NCBI GenBank assembly: GCA_001972305.1
Contig: BDDD01001642.1
Location: 62,001 to 126,000 of the forward strand
Length of the DNA stretch: 64,000 bases
DNA from: Cephalotus follicularis
Taxonomy: Eukaryota > Streptophyta > Magnoliopsida > Oxalidales > Cephalotaceae
Reading direction: 5' to 3'
The position numbers were made by a program, and so were the translations under genes. Positions 10,901-22,900 of this stretch are shown piece by piece. The first letter of the stretch is position 1. Every line of letters starts with the position of its first letter. The notes below the pieces were generated by a model. It was not told the DNA's origin. It searched no databases and saw only the letters and a list, made by a program, of their open reading frames with translations.

Positions 10901-13900
10901 GTCGACGCTTTGGCTAAGGCGTTGGCGCTTTGATCGCGTAAACTGTCGACTCTTCCATGTAAAGAGTCGACGCTTAAGGACGAAACCGTCGACGCTTAAT
11001 GCATTGCCAAACGATTGGCGCTTAGTGCGCGTCGACGCTTAAGGCAAAATCCTTAACCGTCGACGCTTTGGACGATGCAGTCGGCGATTAGCGCCCTGTT
11101 TTAACTAAACTGCACTGTTTTCAACTGTTTTTCAATCCCAAAAGATTTTCTCCTCAATTGAATTCTATAGGAAGCCTCCCTTAGGCCTTGTAACCTATGA
11201 AAATCCTCCTTGAACACCTTTGATTTCCAAATCAACTTTCGAAGTGAAATTTTAAAGAGAATTAAACAAAAGGGTTTTATACAAATGGTTTTAAAAAATA
11301 TTTAGGATAGCTCAATTAGGACATCTGGATACGGATATCCTAGTTGGACTTCCTCTCCATTGTTTTCAAACTCCGATAGGGACCAAGAAAATGGCTATGG
11401 AAAATGGTCATGGAAATATGGTTAGGGGAAAAGGTTTCAAATGGTTTTGACGGATGGATCCTATGTGATCCTTTATGGTTAGGACACTATCCTTTAAATG
11501 GAAATACGGTTATGGGCTACGGGTATGGTTCTGCTATGATTGATGGATTGTTATGGTTGAGACCTTACGGGATAACCCATTCATAATCTTCATTTCTGTC
11601 ATGAAGAATTATGGATGTAGGCCACATATTATATGGATATGGATTCCTCCCTTTTTGAGTGACCTACAGGCATCACCGCATTGTGGAGTGACATGGTATG
11701 GCATGGATATGGTATAGATCGCACAAATCTCTTTATGGGCTAGTACCTTCGGGACTAGTATAGGCTGGTATCTTCGGGACAAGCATTATGGTATGGATCA
11801 TGTGGCCGGTGTTATCCTATGCCCCACACGGCTATGGCACGGAGAGTGAATAGATGGTAGGGAGTACTATCTCGGACCAGAGTGGCAGAGAAGTACTTGA
11901 CCCTATGAATTGATTGTCCCCATGGATGGTTATCTATGGCCTTTGATGTGTTTAGGGCTAGTCAAGTATACCACCGCTTAGGGACGGTTGGTATACTAAA
12001 GCTGTCCACAATTGGCATTCATGCATATAACATGTCATGCATATATATCTGTTGCATGCATAGCATATAGTGTAGCCTACACAGCCATGGGTTGCTAACC
12101 CATTCTCGTAATGGGTCTGGTTCAGGATCAGGTACAGGTGGTGCACCGCAGTGAAGCAGCTCAAGACGGATCGGGCTTTACAGACAGATCTTGGTCAGCG
12201 GTTTAAATTTTGTTATCTACCTTGCGTATAAGATTGGATGTATACGAGACATTTGTATTTCAGCTTTTGACCTACTGGCTCATGGCAGCGCTTAAGATAT
12301 GTATGTTGATGTTATGGATATGGTTGGGCTTCTCTTTGAATAATGATGATTATCTTCCGTATGCATATGGTACTTAAAGTTTGAAATTTATAGCACCCTT
12401 TTGGAGTATGATATGTATTGATTGATTGAATAGATGGAATATCACGGTCGGACCTTGGGGGTTTCCCCGCAGTTCGGGGCGTGACAGTTTGGTATCAGAT
12501 CCACGCTATGTTGGCAACGCCAGGATAGGATCCTTGGCTATGGGAATTAAGTGATATGGATAAGATTGTTGTTATTGGAATTGAGTGATATTGATAAGTT
12601 GTTGGCTGCTATATCTATTTTGGAATAATGGTTATGAATTGGATAGCTGACTTTTGTCTCTTATACAAGGTAAATATGGAAGGTCGAAGAGGAGCTAAAT
12701 GAAAAGCTAAGGCAGGGCCGTCGACTAGATTTACCCGAGCCAGTGGAGATGTTGAAGAACAGCAAGAACAGAATGTGAACCAAGAAACAAATTTTGACGC
12801 TCCTGGCCAAAGGGAACCCAGAGGTTTTATGAGAAAGATGTATAACATGATGAATAGAATGAATGAGTATATGCAGCGGCAAGCGGCTACAGTTGAACAG
12901 CCCCCGGCGGTAAGGCCGGTTAGGAGTGCAGTAGAGGCACCAAAGCAAACCCCAGCAGTAAGACCAGCTAGGCGTGCCGAAACAACAAGTAGATCAATTG
13001 ATTTGCCTACACCCAAGGAGGATCCCTTAGTCAAGTTTTTGAGGTTAAATCCTCCAGCTTTTACAGGGGGCCTGATGCTGTTATTGCTGAGAGATGGCTA
13101 ATGCAAATGGAGAACATCTTCCGAGCATGAGATGTTCAGACTCTGAGAAAGTGGTCTTCGCCACTTATATGCTACAGGGCGAAGCAGAACATGGTTGCTA
13201 CCTCATGGGAGGAAAATGGGATACCAAATTCATGGGACATGTTCAGAACAGAGTTCAATGAGAAGTATTATCCTGAGGCTGAGGTTGATAAGAGGGAGGC
13301 TGAATTTCTTGCCTTAACTCAAGGCAGTATGACGGTAGCACAATATGAAGCCAAATTTGTTGAATTGTCAAGGATAGCCCCGCATATGATTGGTACGGAA
13401 ACCAGAAAGGCTAAGAAGTTTCTTGGTGGCCTCAGACCAGATATTAGACAGAGGCTAGTACCGCTCAGGCTGAGATCTTTCGTGGAGTTGGTTAGCAGAG
13501 CCAGAGATATTGAGGCGGTAGCAGAAGAGCAGCGTAATTTACGGATTCAGACTGATCGCAACAAACCTGCTTCTTCAGGATGGCAGTCAGGGAGGAGTTC
13601 TGGGAGCAGTAACAAGTCCCAGAGATCTGGGAACAGCAGTCCAGGTCAGAGTGTCGGCAGTCCGCCCGGTTTTTCCAGTCAGATAGGTCAGTCCAGAGGG
13701 TCACAGCATAGGGGTAGAGGCCATAGCTCCCGGCAGAGGCTTAGAGGACAGGATTCTCAGCAGATGAGTCACGGGGTACAAGGAGACCGCTCTAGACTTT
13801 CCAGTGGTGGAAGTCAGGCTCCCTTTGATCCGTGCGCGCATTGTGGACGCACGAACCACACATCGGATGATTGTTGGTGAAGAGCTGGTAAATGTATGAG

Positions 13901-16900
13901 TTGTGGGGCTACAGATCACATAGCCAGAGAGTGTCCTTTTGGCCAATTTGCTTCAGAGTCAGCCTGGGTAGAGTTCAGGCCGATCTCAAGGAGGTTCTCA
14001 GCAGAACCAGAGTTTTGGTTATCAGCAAGGCAGTGGTTCTAGACAGCAGTATCAGGGCCGTCCTAGTACCAGTTCGCCTTCTGTGGCAGGGAGAGATCGC
14101 GGCAAAAAGCCTATGAGGTCGACACCTACCGTGCAAGGTAGGGTATATGGTATGGATCAAAGTGTTGCAGGAGGATCTACATCAGTGATTGGAGGTACTA
14201 TTTGTATCTCTCAGCATATGGCACGGATTCTCATAGATCCGGGCTCATCTCATTCATACATTGCATCGCATTTTATATGCCATGTTAATGTCGAGCCAGA
14301 GCCTCTGCCTTTTGTGATGGAGGTTAGTACCCCAGTGAGGGAGTCTGTTATTTCAAAATGGGTATGCAGGTCTTGTGTTTTAGAGATCGCCGGCCGTGTT
14401 TTGCTAGCTTATCTTATAGTGTTGCCGATGGGTGAGCTGGATGTGATTCTTGGGATGGATTGGTTAGCGGCACATTATGCCCATGTAGACTGTAACGGGA
14501 AGGTCGTGACCTTCAGTATGCCAGGACAGCCTCAATTCCAGTTTATTGGAACCTTAGAGCACCGACCAGTCGAGATAATATCGGCCCTTCATGCTGATAA
14601 GCTTATGAGACGAGGTTGCAGTGGTTTCATGGCGCATGTGACGGATAGCAGGAAATGGGTGCCGAGGTTAGAGGATGTTTCGGTTGTTTCTGAGTATCCG
14701 GATGTGTTTCCGGATGAGTTGACATCTTTACCGCCAGAGAGGGATATGGAGTTTGTGATTGATTTGCTTCCAGGGACGGCGCCGATATCGAGAGCTCCTT
14801 ATCGTATGGCCCCTCCTGAGTTGAAAGTCCAGTTGCAGGAGTTACTCGATAGAGGTTTTATCAGATCGAGTGTTTCCCCTTGGGGAGCACCTGTCTTGTT
14901 TGTGAAGAAAAAGGATGGATCCCTCTGAATGTGTATCCATTATCGGCAACTCAACAGGGTTAATGTTAAGAATAAGTACCCGTTGTCGCATATCGATGAG
15001 TTTTTTGATCAATTGGGAGGTGCTTCGGATTTGAGATCAGGATATCATCAGCTCAGGGTTAGAGCCGAAGACATTCCAAAGACAGCTTTCAGGTCAAGAT
15101 ATGGACATTATGAGTTTGTGGTGATGCCGTTTGGGGTAACCAATGCCCCTGCCGCATTCATGAGTTTGATGAACAGGGTGTTCAGCCCATATCTCGACCA
15201 GTTCATAGTAGTCTTCCTTGATGATATTTTGGTGTATTCCAAGGCTATGGAGGAGCATGGTGAACATTTACACTTGGTATTGCAGACTCTGAGAGATCAT
15301 CGGTTGTATGCCAAGTTCAGCAAATGTGAGTTTTGGTTATCGGAGGTAGCTTTTATGGGTCATGTCATTTACAGTGCTGATTTGTCAGTGGATCCAACAA
15401 ACATAGAAGCAATGAGGGACCGGAAACGACCAACAAATGTGTCTAAAATCCGTAGTTTCTTAAGCTTAGCGGGTTATTACTGTCGCTTTGTCGAAGGATT
15501 CTCACGGATTGCTACATCATTGACCAGATTGACACAGAAGAAGACAGCGTTTGTTTGGGATGACAGCTATGAGCAAAGCTTTCAGGAGTTGAAGCATCGC
15601 TTGATTTCCACTCCGATCATGGCCTTGCCAGAGGGTAATGAAGGTTTCATGGTATACAGTGACGCGTCAGGGAATGGTTTGGACTGTGTTTTGATGAAGA
15701 ATGGAAAGGTAATTGCTTATGCCTCAAGGAAGTTAAAGCCTCATGAGGAGAATTACCCCACACATGATCTGGAGCTAGCAGCGATAATCCTTGCGCTACG
15801 CGAGTGGAGACATTATTTGTATGGCACAAAGTTTGATGTGTTCATAGATCACAAGAGCTTGAAGCATCTTTTCTCCCAGAAAGACCTGAATATGAGACAG
15901 AGAAGGTGGATATAGCTACTCAATTATTACACCTGCGAGATACAGTACCATCTAGGTAAGGCTAATGTGCTGGCTGGCGCTTTGAGTAGCCAATTAGCTT
16001 ACTTGACGGTTTCCCAGATTCAGGCACGACCACGCTTGATGAACAGGATCAGAGAGGCTCAAGGGATGGATGGAGGTTAGCTTAAGGCTGCATTAGATGG
16101 TCAAGGGGGTTTGAAGTTCGAATTCTCGGTTCATGGTGATGGTTTATTAGATTCCAGGGCAGGGTTTGTGTTCTTGACAGTAAGGAACTGAAGGATGAGT
16201 TGTTGTCTCACGCACATCGCTCCAGTGAGTCTCCTTGGGCAAAAGCTCATGCAAGAAACGACAGAGAAGGCCAAGGTTTTCAGGGAAAGGCTTCTAACGA
16301 CTCAGAGTCAACAAAAGAGTTATGCTGATCATCGTCGACAGGATCTAGAGTTCTCGGCGGTTCCTTAAAGTCCCTCCGACAAAGGAATTATGAGGTTCGG
16401 CAAGAAAGTGAAGTTAACTCCACGGTTTATTGGACCTTTTGAGATCCTTGAGAGGGTAGGTGCAGTCGCCTACAGGCTTGTCATACCTCCCAGCCTATCA
16501 GATGTGCACAGTGTGTTTCATGTGTCAATGCTGAGGAAATATCATCCAGATCCTTCACATGTATTGCAGTATAAGCCTTTGAATCTAAGGACGGTTATGA
16601 GTTTCGAGGAGACACCTGTTCAGATACTTAACCGCCGAGTCAAGCAGCTAAGGAACACGGAGATTGCTTTGGTTAAGGTTTTATGATAGTATCACGGGCT
16701 CGAGGAAGCTACATGGTAGCGTGAGGATGAAATGAAAGCTTTGTATCCCCATTTGTTTTGATCCTAGGGAATCTCGAGACAAGATTTCTTTAAGGAGGGG
16801 AGGATGTAAGCCGCAAATGTTTATATGTACGAAATGGTATGCATTATTGTTTGTACTTATATGGTATTGTACAATATTGTATTGATGGATGGTATGGATT

Positions 16901-19900
16901 GTATATGACATACTATTTTTCACTTCTATGTCTGTTTATGGGTAGTGGAGGTTTAGTAAAACCTGATCGTAGCTTTTATGATTTTCGCCTAAAGGGAGCC
17001 TATTGCTACATATAGGCAGTTTAGTTCTTTCTATGCTCATTCTCATTTCTCATTCCATTCTAGAGAGTGAGTGAGTTCGAAAGAGAAAGTGGACGGAATC
17101 AAGCAAACAAGGTGTCTTTGGGATCGTGACAGTGTATAGAACCTGAAGGGAGAAGCAGAACGAATATTTAAACAGCATATTCTCCGTTCTCAGCAAAATT
17201 TAAGGTAGGTTCTACATATGCTTTGATCTTCGCATCGTAATGATTTTGTATGATATTATGGTCATGCATAGCTGTATACGTGCTAGATGGATGGACTAGG
17301 GTATTTGTTATTGTTAAAACGGATCAATATGGGAATCAGGGGGAGAATTTGGAGTTTTAGGTTTATAGGCCTAATCTCTTCTCACTACATTTACGGATTA
17401 CGGGTACAGATCTGAAGGATAAAGTTGTTTTTAACTTGCTATCGACCTTAGGGGCATATAGCTGCCTTTGGATTGAATTTAAACGGATTGAAATGGTTAT
17501 AAAATGGATTTTCTAGTGGATTTGACGAACTGTCTGCTGCTGTCAAATCGTCGACGCTTTGGCTAAGGTGTTGGCGCTTTGATCGCGCAAACCGTCGACT
17601 ATTCCATGTAAAGAGTAGAAGTTTAAGGGCGAAACCGTCGACGCTTTCGTTAAAGCGTCGACGCTTAATGCGTTGCCAAACAGTTGGCGCTTAGTGCACG
17701 CGTCGACGCTTAAGGCAAAAACGCCTTAACTGTCAACGCCTAGTACGAAAGCGTCGACGCTTAGGTGCTAATTGTCGACGCTTTGGACAAAGCAGTCAAC
17801 GCTTAGCGCCCTGTTTCAACTAAACTGCACTGTTTTCAACTGTTTTTCAATCCCAAATGGTTTTCTCTTCAATTGGATTCCATAGGAAGCATCCCTAATG
17901 TCTCGTAGCCTATGGAAATCCTCCTTGAACATCTTTGATTTCCAAATCAACTTTTAAAGTGAAATTTTAAAAAGAATCAAGCAAAAGGGTTTATCCTAGT
18001 TGGACTTCCTCTCCATTGTTTTCAAACTCCGATAGGACCAAGAAAATGGTTATGGAAAATGGTCATGGAAATATTGTTAGGGAAAATGGTTTCAAATGGT
18101 TTTAACGGAAGAATCCTATGCGATCCTTTATGGTTAGGTCCCCATCCTTTAAATGAAAATATGGTTATGGGCTACGGGTATGGTACGACTATGATTGATG
18201 GATTGTTATGGTTGAGACTTTACGGGATAACCCATTCATAATCTTCATTTCCGTCATGAAGAATTATGGATGTAGGCCACATATTATATAGATATGGATT
18301 CCTCCCTTTTTGGGTGACCTACAGGCATCACCACATTGCAGAGTGACATGGTATGGCATGGATATGGTATAGATCTCATAGATCTCTTTATGGGCTAGTA
18401 CCTTCGAGACTACTATGGGCTGGTACCTTCGGGACTAGCATTATGGTATGGATTATGTGGCCGGTGTTATCCTATGCCCCACACGGCTATGGAACGGAGA
18501 GTGTATAGACGATGGGAAGTACTATCTCGGGCCGGAGTGGCAGAGAAGTACTTGACCCTATGGATTGATTGTCTCCATGGATGGTTATGGATTGCTTTTA
18601 TGGAGTGTCTGCAGTCCTATGGCCTTTGATGTATTTAGGGCTAGCCAAGTATACCATCGCTTAGGGATGGTTGGTATACTGAAGTTGTCCACAATTGGCA
18701 TTCATGCATATAACATGTCATGCATATATATTTGTCGCATGCATAGCATATAGTGTAGCCTACACAGCCATGGGTTGCTAACCCATTCTCGTAATGGGTC
18801 AGATTCATGATCAGGTACAGGTGGTGCACCGCAGTGAAGCAGCTCGAGACGGATCGGGCTTTCCAGACAGATCTTTGTCAACGGTTTAAATTTTGTTATC
18901 TACCTTGTGTATAAGATTGGATGTATAAGAGATATTTGTATTTCAGCTTTTGACCTGCCGGCTTGTGGCAGCGCTTAAGATATGTATGTTGATGTTATAG
19001 ATATGGTTGGGCTTGTCTTTGAATATTGATGATTATCTTCCGCATGCATATGGTATTTAAAGTTTTAAATTTATAGCACCATTTTGGAGTATGAGATGTA
19101 TGGATCAATTGAATGGATGGACTATCGCGTGTCGGAACTTGGGGGTTTCCCCGCGGTTCGGGGCGTGACATGCAAGACCTTGATGTGATTATTGGGATGG
19201 ATTGGCTATCTGCATACTATGCTCAGGTCGATTGTTACCGGAAGATAGTGACCTTTTGTTTACCTGGTCAGTTACCTTTCTACTAGTTGTTTCAGCACTT
19301 CATGCAGACAGACTACTGAGACAAGGTTATCAGGGGTACATTGCACATGATATAGACTCAGACCAATGGCAACCTAGTTTGGAGGATATCCCAGTGGTGT
19401 GCGAGTTTGGAAATGATTTTCCTCAGGACTTGACGTCACTACCACCTGACAGGGAGACGGAGTTTGATATCGACATTCTACCAGGAACAACTTCGAATTC
19501 CAGAGCATCTTACCGGATGGCACCGTTTGAGTTGAGATTGTTGAAAATACAATTACAGGACCTTCTTGACAAGGGCTTTATCAGACCAAGTGTATCACAT
19601 TGGGGAGCACCAGTCCTAATCGTCAAGATGAATGTTGGATCCTTGCGGATGTGCATCGATTATAGGCAACTTAACAGGGTTACAGTGAAGAACAAATGCC
19701 CTTTATCCCACATTGATGAACTGTTTGACCAACTGCGGGGTGCTACAGTGTTTTCTGAACTCGATTTGAGATCGAGTTATCACCAGCTGCGAGTCAGACA
19801 ATCGAATATTCCGAAAATTGCTTTCAGGTCCAAATACAGTCATTATGAGTTTCTAGTTATGCATTTCGGATGTAATTAATGCACCTGCCGCTTTCATGGA

Positions 19901-22900
19901 TTTGATGAACAAAGTGTTCACTCCTTATTTGGATCAGTTCACAATAGTCTTCATTGATAACATCCTGGTCTATTCTAAGACCGAGGAATAGCATGCCCAG
20001 CATTTTTATACAGTATTGCAAACTTTGAGAGATCGTCGCATGTATGCTAAGTTTGATATGTGTGAATTCTGGCTACAGAAGGTTGCTTTTATTGGACATA
20101 TCATATCTAGCCGTGGGTTATCAGTTGAAACCGGATTTCACCCGGACTACAGATGGTATGTTGAGATACCAAGGCAAAGTTTGTGTTCCAGCCGACAACG
20201 AGTCAATGGAAGAGCTTCTATCTCAAGCACACAGATCTCATTTCTCCATTCATCTTGGGAGTACGAAGATGTATCAAGGCCTTAAACTTGGCTATTGGTG
20301 GAACGGCATGAAACGGGAGATTGCCGCATTCATTGCGAGGTGCCTAACTTGTCAGCAGGTTAAGGCAGACCACAAGAGGACAGCGGATTTGCTTCAGCCC
20401 TTGCGTATTCCCGAGTGGAAGTGGAAACATATTTGTAAGTCCCGAATTATAGGTGTCTGTATTTGTTGTATTTATACGATATCGTATGGTATTGTATTTA
20501 TGGATGGTATGGAATGTATATGGTATTATGGTATTTTAACTTTTATGGTTGTTTATGGGTTGTGTGGGTTCAATTGACCCTAGGGAGTGTTTTCGGGTTT
20601 TTCACCAAATGAGTATATATAGGTTAACCCTTTCTCTTCTTCTCATTCTTCTTCTTCTCCTCCTTTTTCTGGAGAGAGAGTGAGTTAGAGAGAGAGAGAA
20701 AGGGCAGAAGGAAGGATTTGTTGGATTTGTGGCGGAGTTTGGAACTTGAAGGAAGGACCAAAGCAAGGATTCAAGCAACCAATCCTGTCCATTCTTCGTT
20801 TTCAATCAGTTTAGGTAGGTTCTATATATATGCTTTGAATTCTCAAATTGTATTGATTGGCATGCTTAAATGGTTATGGACTAATATATATATATTAGAT
20901 GGATGAGTTAGGGTGATTGTTATGGTTAATTACGGGTTAGAATGGAAATCAGAGAGAGATTTGAGAGTTTTGGGTATTTGACCATAATCTCATTTTCCTC
21001 TTTATTATGGGTTTATGGGTATGGTTTTACGTGTTTTAAAGCTTTTTTTAAGCTGTAATCGATCATTGGGGCTTATAGCTTTATTTGGATCAAGCTTTAA
21101 ACGATTTAAATAGAGATTGAATCAATTTTGAACTGTCAAACGTCAATGTTGCTGCGTTCAAACCGTCGACGCTTTTACTCAAACTGTCGACGCTTTTAGA
21201 TGAATACTTAAACCGTAGACGCTTTGAAATGTAAGCTTTAACCGTTGAACCTTTCGTCTAAACTATCGACGCTTTCAAGTGTAATCTGCCGTAACTAAGT
21301 TTTCCACGCAATACGTTGACGTGCTTCCCTAAACGTCGATGTATTAGCCTTGTTTCACCCACAACACTATGTTTTCAACTTCTTTTCAACTCCAAACCCT
21401 TTCATTTCCAAATGGTTTCCATAGGAGGCTTTCCTAAGGCTGTGTAACCTATGTAAACAACTTTTTAAAAACAAGTGATCATTGATCAATCTTCAAAATG
21501 AATTTCAATGAGGTTTTCAATAAATGGCTAGGTTCGTTCAATTATGATGATTTGGACGCGAATCTCCTAGTTGAACCTCATCTCCATTGTTTTTATGGAC
21601 TTCGATTGGGAACCAAGAAAATGGTTATTGAAATGGTTTTGACGGATGGATCCCGCGTGATCCTTTATAGTTATGTCCCTATCTTTTAAATAGTTAAATG
21701 GTTGTGGATCATGGGCTTGATATTGTTTGAGACTTGACGAGATAACCCATTAATAATCTTCATTTTCGTCATGAAGGTTATGGGTGCTAGAACCACATCG
21801 TATGAAAGTCAGATGGACCTACGGGAACACCGCATTATGGATGGACTCAGAAGGACATAATACTAGATGGACCTATGGGAACACAGTATTGAATGGACTA
21901 ACGAGAAAAAAATAATGGACTAGAACCTATGGGGACTAGCATTATGGTATGGTTGATTTGGTCAGTGTTATCTCGGCTCCACACGGTTATGACACGGAGA
22001 GTGTATAGACGGTGGAGGGACAATCTCGGGCCGGAGAAGCAGAGTGGTACTTAGACCTTATGGATTGTTTGTACCCATGGATGGTTATGGTTTGACTTAT
22101 GGAGTGTCTGTAGACCTAGGGCTTATGGATGGTAACTTCTATGGTTAGGACTCGTTAAGTATGCTACCGGTTACGGGCGGTTGACGTACTAACTTTGTCC
22201 ACAATTGGCATTCATGCATTTGACATGTCATGCATATATCTGTATATGCCTTTTCACTTTATTGCATATAGTATTACCTACATAGCCGTGTAGGCTGACC
22301 CATTCTCGAAATGGGCACACCTTTTAGGGTCGAGTGCTGAGGATACCTCGAAGTGATTTTGGGCTGAACTTCAAAGCAGGACTTTTAATTGCAGTTCAGT
22401 GTTTTTTTTATCTACCTTGTATAAGACTTGTCGTATTTCAGCTATATCGACCTGCCGGCTTGTGACAGTGCTACAAACATCTTTTGAATGTTATGTATAA
22501 CCTTTGGATTTATTTATGCTAGTATCTAAATGGTTTTCTTCCATTATATGGTTGATTATTAAAGTTTTAAATTATAGAGTAATTTTGGATATTATGCTAT
22601 ATAAAGATGGACTGAATGGACGGTTTTGTCAAGTGTCAAGCTGTGGGGTTCTTCCATGGTTCGAGGCGTGACAGTATTGAGTGATATCAGAGCCTACTTT
22701 AAGTTGGCTATGCCAGGATAGGATCCTTGGCTATTGGAATTAAGAGTTCTTGTTAAGATAGTTTATTGTTTCAATTATTTTGGAATTGTGGTTTAGATAA
22801 GTGGACATCAAACATTTTCTCTTATAAAAGGTAGATAAGGAATGTCGTCGTGGAGGAACTCCTAGAAGAGCCAAAGGTAGGCTGCCAGGTAGGTGCACCA

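Larger units (their letters stand above)
10153..19170 (+). mobile_element. element B: Ty3/gypsy retrotransposon nested in A
   Basis: 9018 bp with LTRs TGTAAGCC...GGCGTGACA. Target duplication AGCAG (10148-10152) versus TGCAA (19171-19175); each copy differs by one base from the inferred AGCAA, and the protease frame of A is restored exactly when one copy is removed. Internal genes are gag, PR, RT, RNase H and a deleted integrase. Confidence 0.9.

Noticed and set aside
11404-12164. Short frames in LTR B (11404-11586, 11958-12164) and their copies at 18059-18829
   Set aside because: LTR sequence; the similar frames in the second LTR only reflect LTR identity.
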